Of a stretch of 45,483 nucleotides of DNA, positions 1-7,609 are shown in pieces. Below the pieces are notes generated by a model. It saw only the letters and a list, made by a program, of their open reading frames with translations, searched no databases and was not told the origin of the DNA. The stretch's first letter is position 1. Every line of letters begins with the position of its first letter. A program made the position numbers and the translations under genes. Source of the stretch: an uncultured Eubacteriales bacterium (GTDB lineage: Bacteria > Bacillota > Clostridia > Lachnospirales > Lachnospiraceae); NCBI GenBank assembly GCA_900318405.1, contig ONKP01000009.1, forward strand, positions 1 to 45,483, given 5' to 3'.

Positions 1-66
1 CCAACACACGTATAACACCCGCCTGCTTGCGCGGCGCGGACATTAATTACGTGTATCACAGATACT

Positions 67-189
67 ATGATAACAGTCCTCGTCAATGAAAACAATCCGA
101 TTTCTCAGGATTTTTATGACTCCGTCATCAATTCCCTGCAGCTTGCCATACACGAACCGCTGAGACAGAGGATCGTGATGAACTACTAG
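67..189 (+). other. orphan short ORF, probable gene end fragment
   Basis: A 40-codon open frame starts at ATG 67 and ends at TAG 187-189. The frame stays open upstream only to a TAA at 13-15, and no ribosome binding site precedes the ATG. The translation begins MITVLVNENNPISQ and ends RQRIVMNY. I do not recognise the family. It could be the 3' end of a gene broken when the neighbouring insertion-sequence remnant arrived, or chance coding. Confidence 0.2.
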
Positions 190-197
190 ATCGTAAA

Positions 198-377
198 TTA
201 ATTAGCTGCACCAACTGACGGCTCAAAATCTTCCATCTTGTACTTCCAATGGTAGACAACGGGTGTCTCGTTGACTTCTTTGAAATATTTGTAGATGCAA
301 TCAATCAGTTCCTGCTTTGTTGCAACCCGGATGCCGCGCAACATTTGCCGTGTCATCTTACCGAAAAAGCCCTCAAT
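198..377 (-). pseudogene. IS630-type transposase, C-terminal remnant
   Basis: On the minus strand the frame reads IEGFFGKMTRQMLRGI, continues through VNETPVVYHWKYKMED, and ends at a TAA (198-200). This is the C-terminal end of an IS630/Tc1-like DDE transposase, where an (I/V)EGFF(S/G)K(M/L) block follows the catalytic region and an HWKYK or NWSY block lies near the end. Just upstream the frame is interrupted by a TAG (complement of 378-380), and the sequence there shows a small duplication and frameshift. The catalytic DDE residues and the N-terminus are gone, so this is a dead fragment of about 60 codons. It shows that a mobile element once inserted at this edge of the core block. The plus-strand ORF over it (249-440) is an antisense shadow. 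Confidence 0.75.
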
Positions 378-423
378 CTATCTACCTCAATGGTTCAAGA
401 TAAATCTCTTTGCTGTAAATTGA

Positions 424-621
424 CGTTTTCAATTATATAGTGGCATAATAAAAACGTTTGCTGACTACGAGTTTGCTCTGAGATTTCCTGTTAAATATTA
501 TCAGATTATGATGAAGGCAACATTGCAGATATTCCAAAGGTATCTGTTGAGTCATAATGAAAGAAATTCAGAGCTTTGGCAATATCTAAATGAGACAACG
601 AGAAGTGAATTGACAAGATGA
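424..621 (+). pseudogene. unrecognised ORF end, coupled to the PPTase gene
   Basis: A frame open from 424 to a TGA at 619-621 gives a plausible protein C-terminus (FALRFPVKYYQIMMKA, then QRYLLSHNERNSELW, ending TTRSELTR). The only in-frame ATGs (508 and 511) would leave about 37 codons and have no clear ribosome site. The stop overlaps the next start as ATGA, the usual form of translational coupling in an operon, and the next gene has no good ribosome site of its own. I infer the 3' end of a former gene in the same operon as the phosphopantetheinyl transferase, probably truncated when the adjacent transposase remnant inserted. Family not recognised. Confidence 0.35.
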
Positions 622-1343
622 TTCAGATTATCAGCTATACGGGATCTGACAGAAACAATCGTGCGGAAGAGCTTCGCCGTGCCTTTGCAGCGTGTTTTGG
701 AAGCCATGTGAAGATGCCACAGATGCAGAAAACTGCGAAGGGAAAGCCGTATTTCATCACAGCGGAAGATGAACCGCAGATTTTTATGTCGATCACGGAC
801 AGCGGGCCGTGGCGCATGATCGCCTTTTCTGACAGCGAGATTGGGATTGACCTGCAGTTATGCCGGATGCATGGGGCCGGCTCAGAGGAAGACAACTGGC
901 GGAAATGTATGGCAATTGCGAAGCGCTTCTTTCATCCGGCAGAATATGCATGGATCTGCGGTGGTAAAACACCATTGTATGATTCGGATCGGACTGGTTT
1001 GAACAGGGAAGTGTTGTTCAATGATTTAGATCGATCAGGTACAGATGGAGAGGCATTTTCGAATGATGAGGAGAAATGCATTCGAGTGCAGATCCGGCGC
1101 TTCTTCCGCATCTGGACGGCGCGGGAGGCATATGTTAAATTCACGGGGAATGGCTTCGACGGATCGTTCAGCTCTTTCGATGTGCTTCATGACTTTCCGG
1201 AACTTCGGTTTGATTATCCGGAGACCTATGAGGGAAATATGCTCTGCGTGTGTCACAGAAATGCGGAACCCATAGCGCTGAAAGAACTGCCGGTCCCGGT
1301 AAATGTGAGCACAGCTGTGCCTTCTTCGGATAAACGAATATAA
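618..1343 (+). CDS. 4'-phosphopantetheinyl transferase, Sfp type
   Basis: Enzymes of this family move the phosphopantetheine arm of coenzyme A onto a serine of acyl or peptidyl carrier proteins in the cytoplasm. The 241-residue protein has the expected blocks: GIDLQ at 76-80, KRFFHPAEY at 102-110, and WTAREAYVK at 166-174, whose Glu170 and Lys174 correspond to the magnesium- and substrate-binding residues of Sfp. In Sfp the first block is GIDIE; here the second acidic position is Gln80, a variation worth noting. An unusual insert of about 40 residues (115-155) separates the second and third blocks. The start overlaps the preceding stop (ATGA). Two acyl carrier proteins are encoded in this window and are plausible substrates. 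It could equally be the housekeeping AcpS replacement or serve a lost biosynthetic cluster. Confidence 0.85.
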   Translation: MIQIISYTGSDRNNRAEELRRAFAACFGSHVKMPQMQKTAKGKPYFITAEDEPQIFMSITDSGPWRMIAFSDSEIGIDLQLCRMHGAGSEEDNWRKCMAIAKRFFHPAEYAWICGGKTPLYDSDRTGLNREVLFNDLDRSGTDGEAFSNDEEKCIRVQIRRFFRIWTAREAYVKFTGNGFDGSFSSFDVLHDFPELRFDYPETYEGNMLCVCHRNAEPIALKELPVPVNVSTAVPSSDKRI

Positions 1344-1392
1344 ACCGACAAGTCAACTGTTGTATGACAAAATTTGTGAAAGGATTCGAATC

Positions 1393-2751
1393 ATGTCAGT
1401 CAGACTGATTGCATTTGATCTGGATAATACGTTCCTGTATGATGCTGATACGGTGAGCAGAGGGAACAGGGAGGCACTGGAGGATGCCGCCGCGGAACAT
1501 GTCATGACAGCGATCGCCAGCGGACGGGTTTTCACATCCCTTCCGGCTGCCGTGCTCGCTGTGCCATCCGTCGAATATGCGATCACATCTAATGGTGCGG
1601 CTATTTATAAGCTGCCAAAAGAGGAGGGAAGATTGGATGAAAACGGGCGTTTCGATGCGGACAGATGTTTTACCCATGCCAGGTGCATCCACAGAATTTC
1701 ACTGCCTGAGGACAGAGTCCGCGCGATCATGAAATTATTGGAGGAGTATCCGTCGGATCGCTATCCGGTCTCGTTCGAGACATTCATCAACGGAAAAGCA
1801 TACAGCTGCGAGGATTACATCCGACGTCCGGAGAGATATGGCCTTTCGCCTGCCTATATCGAATATGTGCGGACGACGCGGACGATGGTCGCCGATATGC
1901 GACAGTTCATTCTGGATCACGCGGACACCCTTGACGGGCTGGATCTTCAGATCGGGGATCCCGCGGTCAGAGATGAGATCCGGAGCCGCCTGATGGCTGA
2001 GGTGCCGGATATCTATATTACCGCCTCCGTTTCCAACCGGATCGAGATGAGCAATGCCAGTGCGGGAAAAGCAGCCGGCCTTCGCTATCTCATGAATATC
2101 CTTGGCATTAAGAAGGGAGAGACGGCGGCTTTCGGTGATGCGGATAATGACATCGACATGATATGTGCCGCGGGAACCGGCATCGCGATGCGCAACGGAA
2201 CACCTTCCTGCAGAAAGGCCGCGGACTATGTGACAAAGGCCTGCCGCGAGGATGGATTTGCCTGGGCGGTGCATGGAAGGCTCGGTATACGGAACAGACG
2301 TGCCGAGAAGGAAAAATATATGCGTGCGGCGCTGAAGGAAGCCGGAAAGGCGGAAGCTCTGGATGAAGTCCCGGTCGGCTGCGTGATCGTAAAAGACGGA
2401 AAAATTATCGCCCGCGGGTACAACCGCAGAAATGCCGACAGGAGTACACTGTCGCACGCAGAGATGACAGCGATCCGAAAGGCCTGTTGTGTGCTCGGAG
2501 ACTGGAGACTCAGCGGCTGTACGATGTATGTGACGCTGGAACCATGTCCCATGTGCGCCGGAGCAATCGTCCAGTCGAGGATCGACCGCGTAGTGATCGG
2601 CGCCAGGAGTGACAAATCCGGCAGCGCGGGCACCGTCGTCGATCTGCTCCATACGGATGGATTTGATCATCAGGTGGAGACGGAGTTCGACGTGCTCGGC
2701 GACGAATGCAGGAAGCTGCTGAGCCATTATTTTTCACAGAAGCGCAAGTGA
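1393..2751 (+). CDS. HAD-IIB phosphatase fused to TadA tRNA adenosine-34 deaminase
   Basis: One 452-residue polypeptide carries two enzymes. Residues 1 to about 300 are a Cof-type HAD hydrolase: motif I DLDNT (9-13), motif II around AIASGR, a conserved lysine in NASAGKAAG, and motif IV FGDADND. Residues about 303-452 are a complete TadA-like deaminase with His355-Ala-Glu357 and Pro-Cys385-x-x-Cys388; the 30-residue spacing between the zinc ligands matches TadA. TadA converts adenosine to inosine at the wobble position of tRNA-Arg(ACG). The start at 1393 is preferred over ATG 1360 because GAAAGGA lies 8 bases upstream and the HAD motif follows immediately. No stop or frameshift separates the halves. 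No other tadA is seen in this window, so this may be the cell's only copy. The phosphatase substrate is unknown. Confidence 0.88.
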   Translation: MSVRLIAFDLDNTFLYDADTVSRGNREALEDAAAEHVMTAIASGRVFTSLPAAVLAVPSVEYAITSNGAAIYKLPKEEGRLDENGRFDADRCFTHARCIHRISLPEDRVRAIMKLLEEYPSDRYPVSFETFINGKAYSCEDYIRRPERYGLSPAYIEYVRTTRTMVADMRQFILDHADTLDGLDLQIGDPAVRDEIRSRLMAEVPDIYITASVSNRIEMSNASAGKAAGLRYLMNILGIKKGETAAFGDADNDIDMICAAGTGIAMRNGTPSCRKAADYVTKACREDGFAWAVHGRLGIRNRRAEKEKYMRAALKEAGKAEALDEVPVGCVIVKDGKIIARGYNRRNADRSTLSHAEMTAIRKACCVLGDWRLSGCTMYVTLEPCPMCAGAIVQSRIDRVVIGARSDKSGSAGTVVDLLHTDGFDHQVETEFDVLGDECRKLLSHYFSQKRK

Positions 2752-2883
2752 TGTGGTTGTTCCGACAGGTGCCTGAAATGTGAAAAAGCACGTGGGGCTG
2801 ATGAGACGCGTAACTGGTAAAATGTCATTGTGAACTGAAATCAGAGAAGGACAGAAACAGCCGCTGAGTGGCAGAGGGAGTAT

Positions 2884-3705
2884 ATGGGATATCAACTGAT
2901 CGCATTTGACATGGATGGGACACTGCTGACTTCGGATAAGAGAGTAACGGAAGCGTGCCGGGAGGCCATCGCCGATGCTGTGGCTGCGGGAAAAGATGTG
3001 GCCATCTGTACAGGCCGTCCGGTTGCCGAACTGCGGCCGTACGATCAGATCCTGCAGGACGTCCGTTATGAGATCTGCGAGTGCGGTACGCTGATCTACG
3101 ACCGCATAGACAGGAAGATCTTACTCCGGCATACGCTTTCGCCGGAGGTCATACCGGATATTCTGCGCATCATTCCGCTGGAAGATATCATGCCGCAGGC
3201 GATGATCATGGGTGAATCCTACGTCAATGCGAAGGATGTCGTCAGGATGCCGCATTTCAATATGGCGGTTTATGCGTCGCTGTACGCGGAAGTTGCCACA
3301 AGGAAAGAAAATGTCGCCGAAATGATACGCCAGCATCCGGAGGGGATTGAGAAGATCAACCTTTATCATGCTTCCGTGGAGGGAAGAGCACGAACCAGGG
3401 CGAGGATCAAAGCCATGCATCTGCCGGTTGACTGCCTGGATTCGGAGATCTCGACACTGGAGATCAGTCCCTCCGGCTACTCCAAGGGAACGGGACTGGA
3501 GGATCTGGCACACAAGCTCGGTATACCGATCGAGCAGACGATCGGCGTCGGGGATGCGGACAACGATGTGCCGCTCCTGCAGGCAGCCGGTCTCGGACTC
3601 GCCATGGGCAACGCCAACGAACACGCGAAAGCAGCGGCAGACGCCGTCCTTCCCGACTGCGACCACGATGGCTGCGCTTACGCGATCCGGCATTACCTGC
3701 TCTGA
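2884..3705 (+). CDS. Cof-type HAD-IIB hydrolase
   Basis: A 273-residue cytoplasmic phosphatase of the HAD superfamily, subclass IIB, whose members dephosphorylate sugar phosphates, flavin or pyridoxal phosphates. Motif I is FDMDGTLL (8-15), motif II is in ICTGRP, the motif III lysine is in GYSKGTGL, and motif IV is GVGDADND followed by AMGNA, all standard and intact. GAGGGAG precedes the ATG. It stands about 130 bp after the HAD-TadA fusion and resembles the HAD half of that protein in layout, so the two may be old paralogues. The substrate cannot be read from sequence. The short gap 2752-2883 holds no other gene that I can see. Confidence 0.9.
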   Translation: MGYQLIAFDMDGTLLTSDKRVTEACREAIADAVAAGKDVAICTGRPVAELRPYDQILQDVRYEICECGTLIYDRIDRKILLRHTLSPEVIPDILRIIPLEDIMPQAMIMGESYVNAKDVVRMPHFNMAVYASLYAEVATRKENVAEMIRQHPEGIEKINLYHASVEGRARTRARIKAMHLPVDCLDSEISTLEISPSGYSKGTGLEDLAHKLGIPIEQTIGVGDADNDVPLLQAAGLGLAMGNANEHAKAAADAVLPDCDHDGCAYAIRHYLL

Positions 3706-3719
3706 TTTTTGAAAAGTGT

Positions 3720-3748
3720 TTGCACTGTACATGCCGGTATGCTATAGT
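3720..3748 (+). promoter_or_regulatory. sigma-A promoter of rpsO
   Basis: TTGCAC, a 17-base spacer and TATAGT give a good housekeeping promoter about 100 bases before rpsO. Transcription should begin near 3755, leaving a leader of about 90 bases. Confidence 0.7.
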
Positions 3749-3776
3749 TAGACGGTATGTTGATTCAACCCGGGTT

Positions 3777-3804
3777 CGGAAACCGGAAACTCCGACCGTT
3801 TCCT
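3777..3804 (+). promoter_or_regulatory. hairpin in rpsO leader, possible S15 autoregulatory element
   Basis: The leader can fold GGAAAC (3778-3783) with GTTTCC (3798-3803), enclosing CGG/CCG. Many bacteria control rpsO by S15 binding its own leader, through several unrelated RNA folds. I see the hairpin; the regulatory role is inferred from position only. Confidence 0.3.
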
Positions 3805-3845
3805 GATCCGCGGCGATTATTTTTCAATTTAAGGAGGATCTGATT

Positions 3846-4112
3846 ATGATCACAAAAGAGAAGAAGCAGGAGATTATCAGCGAGTACGCAAGAACTGAGG
3901 GAGATACCGGTTCACCTGAGGTACAGGTAGCTGTTCTCACAGAGCGCATTGCAGAGCTCACAGAGCATCTGAAGAGCAATCCGAATGACCATCACTCCAG
4001 AAGAGGACTTCTGAAGATGGTTGGACAGAGAAGAGGCCTTCTGGCTTATCTGCAGAAAAAGGATATCAACCGTTATCGTACGCTGATCGAGAAACTGGGT
4101 CTCCGTAAGTAA
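3846..4112 (+). CDS. rpsO: 30S ribosomal protein S15
   Basis: S15 binds the central domain of 16S rRNA early in small-subunit assembly and forms bridge B4. The 88-residue product is of standard length and has the family blocks [31 protein letters not shown] and LVGQRRGLL-like [12 protein letters not shown], ending in the typical GLRK. AAGGAGG sits 8 bases before the ATG. It has its own promoter and terminator and precedes pnp, a common bacterial arrangement. Confidence 0.98.
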   Translation: MITKEKKQEIISEYARTEGDTGSPEVQVAVLTERIAELTEHLKSNPNDHHSRRGLLKMVGQRRGLLAYLQKKDINRYRTLIEKLGLRK

Positions 4113-4125
4113 TCAGAACAAAACG

Positions 4126-4154
4126 GGGCGGGCTGCTTTTTGCCTGCCCTTTTT
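4126..4154 (+). terminator. rho-independent terminator after rpsO
   Basis: GGGCGGGC (4126-4133) pairs with GCCTGCCC (4142-4149), with one G-U pair, followed by five T. It lies 14 bases after the rpsO stop and 55 bases before pnp, so it may act as a partial terminator between the two genes. Confidence 0.8.
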
Positions 4155-4208
4155 GTGTGTAAGAAACTTTTTTAAATGGCATTCGCCGAGAAGCAAAAAG
4201 GAGAAAAA

Positions 4209-6353
4209 ATGGAAGAAAACGCAACATTCTCTACGAAACTTGAAAACAATTACAAGACTTACACGATGGATCTGGCAGGCAGACCGCTGAAGATTGAGAT
4301 CGGCAGAGTCGGCAAACAGGCCAACGGATGCGCCTTCATGCATTACGGTGATACAACCGTTCTCTGCACGGCAACGGCATCCAAGGAGCCGAGGGAAGGC
4401 GTTGATTTCTTCCCGCTCTCTGTGGAATTTGAAGAAAAAATGTATTCCGTCGGCAAATTCCCGGGCGGATTCAACAAGCGTGAGGGCAAGGCTTCTGAGC
4501 ACGCGATCCTGACATCCCGTGTCATCGACCGTCCGATGCGTCCGCTTTTCCCGAAGGATTACAGAAACGATGTCACCCTGAACAACATGGTCATGAGCGT
4601 TGATCCGGCATGTGATCCGGAAGTTGTTGCCATGCTGGGTGCTTCCCTTGCCACATCTATTTCCGATATCCCGTTTGACGGCCCCTGCGCTGCTACTCAG
4701 ATCGGCCTGATCGACGGTGAGTTCGTCATCAACCCCGGCTATGACAAGAAGGCACAGTCTTCTCTGGCTCTGACCGTTGCTTCTACCAGAGACAAGGTCA
4801 TCATGATCGAGGCAGGTGCTGATGAGCTTCCCGAAGCAAAAATGATCGAAGCCATTTACCTCGCAGACAGCGTCAATAAGAAGGTCATCGCATTTTTTGA
4901 TCAGATCGTCGCTGAGTGCGGCAAGCCGAAGCACAGCTATCAGAGTGCTGCGATCCCGCAGGAGCTGATGGATGCGATTCACGCTGAGGTTCCGGATGAG
5001 GAGATGGAGAAAGCGGTATTTACCGACGACAAGCAGACACGTGAGAAGGCCGTTGATGCCATCCAGCAGCGTCTGGCTGAGAAATTCGCTGATAATGAGG
5101 AGTGGGTATCACTTCTTGGTGACGCCCTGTATCAGTATCAGAAGAAGACCGTTCGCCGTATGATCCTGAAGGAGCATAAGAGACCGGACGGCCGTGCGAT
5201 CCGTCAGATCCGTCCGCTCGCAGCAGAGATCGATATCATCCCGAGAGTTCATGGCTCTGCCATGTTCACCAGAGGACAGACACAGATCTGTGATGTCGTG
5301 ACGCTGGCACCGCTTTCTGAGGCACAGAAGGTAGAGGGCCTGGATGACCATATCACAAAGAAGAGATATATCCATCAGTACAACTTCCCGAGCTACTCCG
5401 TAGGTGAGACAAAACCTTCCAGAGGACCGGGACGTCGTGAGATCGGCCACGGTGCACTGGCTGAGAGAGCTATCCGCCCGCTGCTTCCTTCTGAGGAGGA
5501 GTTCCCGTATGCGATCCGTGCCGTATCCGAGACCTTTGAGTCCAACGGATCGACTTCACAGGCTTCTGTCTGCGCTTCTTCCATGGCACTCATGGCAGCA
5601 GGCGTACCGCTGAAGAAGCTCGTAGCCGGTATTTCCTGTGGTCTTGTGACCGGCGATACCGATGATGATTACCTGGTACTCACCGATATTCAGGGACTCG
5701 AGGATTTCTTCGGTGATATGGACTTCAAGGTAGCCGGAACACATGACGGCATCACAGCTATCCAGATGGATATCAAGATCCACGGCCTGACCCGTCAGAT
5801 CGTTGAGGAAGCTATCTCCAGATGCAAGGATGCGCGTGAGTACATCCTCACCAATGTCATGGAGCCGGTGATCTCCAAACCGCGCGCTGCGGTCAGCGAG
5901 TATGCACCGAAGATCGAGCAGATGAAGATCGATCCTGACCGCATTGGCGATGTAGTCGGCAAGCAGGGCAAGAACATCAATGAGATCATTGCCCGCACCG
6001 GCGTCAAGATCGATATCGAAGAGGATGGCTCCGTATCCGTCTGCGGCACAGACCGTGCGAAGATGGATGAGGCAGAGAAATATATCCGCACCATCTGCAC
6101 AGAGTTTGAAAAGGGCATGGTGCTTACCGGAAAGGTTGTGAGCATCAAGGAATTCGGCGCATTTGTTGAGTTTGCACCGGGCAAGGAAGGCATGGTACAT
6201 ATCTCCAAGATCGCCAAGGAGAGAATCGATCACGTAGAGGATGTCCTCACACTTGGCGATACCGTCAAGGTCGTATGCCTCGGCAAGGACCGCATGGGAA
6301 GACTGAGCTTCTCCATCAAGGACTGCCCGAAGGACGCTGAGCCGATTAACTGA
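4209..6353 (+). CDS. pnp: polynucleotide phosphorylase
   Basis: PNPase degrades RNA 3' to 5' by phosphorolysis, releasing nucleoside diphosphates, as a trimer often linked to the degradosome. The 714-residue protein has two RNase PH domains (roughly 10-230 and 320-550; the second contains FTRGQTQ and the GRREIGHGALAERA block), a KH domain near 560-615 (GDVVGKQGKNINEI, a clear GxxG loop), and a C-terminal S1 domain (GKVVSIKEFGAFVEF, GMVHISKI). Length matches the family. ATG 4209 is preferred over 4176 because AAAGGAG lies just upstream and the product then begins at the usual point. It follows rpsO directly. Confidence 0.98.
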   Translation: MEENATFSTKLENNYKTYTMDLAGRPLKIEIGRVGKQANGCAFMHYGDTTVLCTATASKEPREGVDFFPLSVEFEEKMYSVGKFPGGFNKREGKASEHAILTSRVIDRPMRPLFPKDYRNDVTLNNMVMSVDPACDPEVVAMLGASLATSISDIPFDGPCAATQIGLIDGEFVINPGYDKKAQSSLALTVASTRDKVIMIEAGADELPEAKMIEAIYLADSVNKKVIAFFDQIVAECGKPKHSYQSAAIPQELMDAIHAEVPDEEMEKAVFTDDKQTREKAVDAIQQRLAEKFADNEEWVSLLGDALYQYQKKTVRRMILKEHKRPDGRAIRQIRPLAAEIDIIPRVHGSAMFTRGQTQICDVVTLAPLSEAQKVEGLDDHITKKRYIHQYNFPSYSVGETKPSRGPGRREIGHGALAERAIRPLLPSEEEFPYAIRAVSETFESNGSTSQASVCASSMALMAAGVPLKKLVAGISCGLVTGDTDDDYLVLTDIQGLEDFFGDMDFKVAGTHDGITAIQMDIKIHGLTRQIVEEAISRCKDAREYILTNVMEPVISKPRAAVSEYAPKIEQMKIDPDRIGDVVGKQGKNINEIIARTGVKIDIEEDGSVSVCGTDRAKMDEAEKYIRTICTEFEKGMVLTGKVVSIKEFGAFVEFAPGKEGMVHISKIAKERIDHVEDVLTLGDTVKVVCLGKDRMGRLSFSIKDCPKDAEPIN

Positions 6354-6430
6354 TGTGAATCCGTCAGAAGTATGCGTCAGCTGAATATATGCATCAGATG
6401 GAACTGATCTGACGTTTGCGAAAACGCAGG

Positions 6431-6461
6431 AACTGCCGCACGGAGAGTGCGGCAGTTTTTG
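6431..6461 (+). terminator. rho-independent terminator after pnp
   Basis: AACTGCCGCAC and GTGCGGCAGTT form an 11-bp stem around GGAGA (6442-6446), running into TTTTT. It is the strongest terminator in the window and lies about 77 bases after the pnp stop. Confidence 0.93.
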
Positions 6462-6533
6462 TCAGAAATATTCGCAGCGAATGTACGGGGATAAAAAAGC
6501 ATCCCATTATCACATGATGCAGGTGTCATAAGT

Positions 6534-6612
6534 ATGATAACAGTGTCAATAAGTCATTCACCCACTTTTGCACAAGTGCAACGTGGGTGATGACTTTTGA
6601 CACTGTTATCAT
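6534..6612. repeat. 79-nt nearly perfect palindrome before dut
   Basis: Three nested arms pair almost end to end: ATGATAACAGTGTCA (6534-6548) with TGACACTGTTATCAT (6598-6612); AAGTCATTCACCCAC with GTGGGTGATGACTT, one base bulged; and TTGCAC with GTGCAA around a two-base AA loop. It is not followed by a T-run, so it is not a normal terminator, and it ends about 20 bases before the dut ribosome site. It could be a small palindromic mobile repeat, a processed RNA, or an RNase III target in the dut leader. Confidence 0.85.
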
Positions 6613-6642
6613 CACATAATCACAGATACAGGAGGATCGGGT

Positions 6643-7080
6643 ATGCAGATCAGGGTAAAAAAACTTTCGGAGACAGCCAAGCTGCCCACGAGAGGCAGCA
6701 GTTCAGCTGCCGGCTACGACCTGTATGCGGATATCGAGGAGAAGACTGTGATCGCTCCGCATACGACAGTCATGATCCCCACGGGACTTTCCATGGAAAT
6801 TCCCGAGGGATATTTCGGCGCTATTTTTGCAAGGAGCGGTCTGGCGGTGAAAGAGAACCTGCGTCCGGCCAACTGTGTGGGCGTCGTGGATTCCGATTAT
6901 CGCGGACAGTTTATGATCGCACTGCACAACGACAGCGAACAGGATCGTATCGTGGAACCGGAAGAGCGCATTGCACAGCTTGTGGTGATGCCTTATCTCC
7001 CGGTGGATTTCGTGGAATCGGATGAGCTCAGCGATACAGCGCGCGGGGCCGGCGGGTTCGGAAGCACGGGGACGAAGTAA
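6643..7080 (+). CDS. dut: dUTP diphosphatase, trimeric type
   Basis: Hydrolyses dUTP to dUMP and pyrophosphate, keeping uracil out of DNA and supplying dUMP for thymidylate synthesis. The 145-residue protein carries all five family motifs: SSAAGYDLYA, PTGLSMEIPEGYFG, ARSGLAVKENL with GVVDSDYRG (containing the catalytic Asp of motif 3), the RIAQLVV block, and the C-terminal arm RGAGGFGSTG that closes over the active site. AGGAGG lies 8 bases before the ATG. It has no close partner gene, and the long palindrome before it may act in its leader. Confidence 0.97.
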   Translation: MQIRVKKLSETAKLPTRGSSSAAGYDLYADIEEKTVIAPHTTVMIPTGLSMEIPEGYFGAIFARSGLAVKENLRPANCVGVVDSDYRGQFMIALHNDSEQDRIVEPEERIAQLVVMPYLPVDFVESDELSDTARGAGGFGSTGTK

Positions 7081-7108
7081 AAAGATCATGAAATACGACG
7101 AAAGAGCT

Positions 7109-7207
7109 ACTGGTTACTCTTTGTCAGATACTGTCACACAGATAGACTTCCAGCCTCGATGTGAGACAGTGGCTGTGGCAACATCTGGACTACAGCTATA
7201 AATATAC
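7109..7207 (+). repeat. imperfect repeat copy A (partner at 8803-8900, inverted)
   Basis: About 100 bases here match, in reverse complement, 8803-8900. Identical islands include ACTGTCACACA, TAGACTTCCAGCCTC and a TGGCAA..TCTG.ACT block, in the same order and spacing. Inside it, ACTGTCACACA pairs with TGTGAGACAGT (one mismatch) around a loop holding the TAGACTTCCAGCCT core. Each copy sits upstream of, and in the same orientation as, an adjacent small gene (7610 on plus, 8604 on minus), so a shared leader or a pair of element ends are both possible. Confidence 0.7.
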
Positions 7208-7269
7208 AATCAGTATAAAAATATATTGCATATTCTAAGTATATATATTATAGTTTAGATATGCGGACG

Positions 7270-7297
7270 GAGCGCCGACACAGAGCCGGCGCTCTTT
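7270..7297 (+). terminator. possible terminator after dut region
   Basis: GAGCGCCG (7270-7277) pairs with CGGCGCTC (7287-7294) followed by only TTT. Strong stem, weak T-tract. It lies 190 bases after dut in an AT-rich stretch. Confidence 0.5.
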
Positions 7298-7377
7298 CTG
7301 TATCCATTCATCATCACTTGCAGTTTTGAGGGGATCTGCAGTGTGCATGTCTTATCCATTCTCAGAAAATTTCCGGG

Positions 7378-7562
7378 ACACGTCTTTACGGCGACACTGA
7401 TCTGCGCCGTAAACACATCTTCAGAACGGGCACAGGATCTGTGCCGGCAACATTTCTTTAGGACGGGCATGGGATCTGTGCCGGAAAGACATATCTTAAA
7501 ACAGGCACAGGATCTGTGCCGGCATGACACATCTTAAAACGGGCGCAGAATTGTGCCACAGG
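7378..7562 (+). repeat. tandem array of five degenerate 37-39-bp palindromic units
   Basis: Five units repeat at spacings of 39, 37, 38 and 38 bases. Each has an ACACATCTTAAAAC-like lead followed by a dyad of the type GGCACAG-GAT-CTGTGCC (best at 7429-7445 and 7504-7520). The first unit has diverged to ACGGCG..CGCCGT, so the bases differ while the pairing is kept. The array ends about 40 bases before the GTG start of the next gene. Both parts of the unit repeat, so it is a tandem array and not a CRISPR. Confidence 0.85.
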
Positions 7563-7609
7563 TCACATTATCATGCAGGGATATCCCCCTGCGGTCAGAG
7601 GAGGTATGA

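Noticed and set aside
249-440. 63-residue plus-strand protein
   Set aside because: It lies antisense to the recognisable transposase remnant and has no ribosome site.
1735-2727. 330-residue minus-strand ORF
   Set aside because: Complete overlap with the well-supported HAD-TadA gene; no domain or ribosome site.
7378-7562. CRISPR array
   Set aside because: The stretches between palindromes also repeat, units are degenerate, and no cas gene is near.
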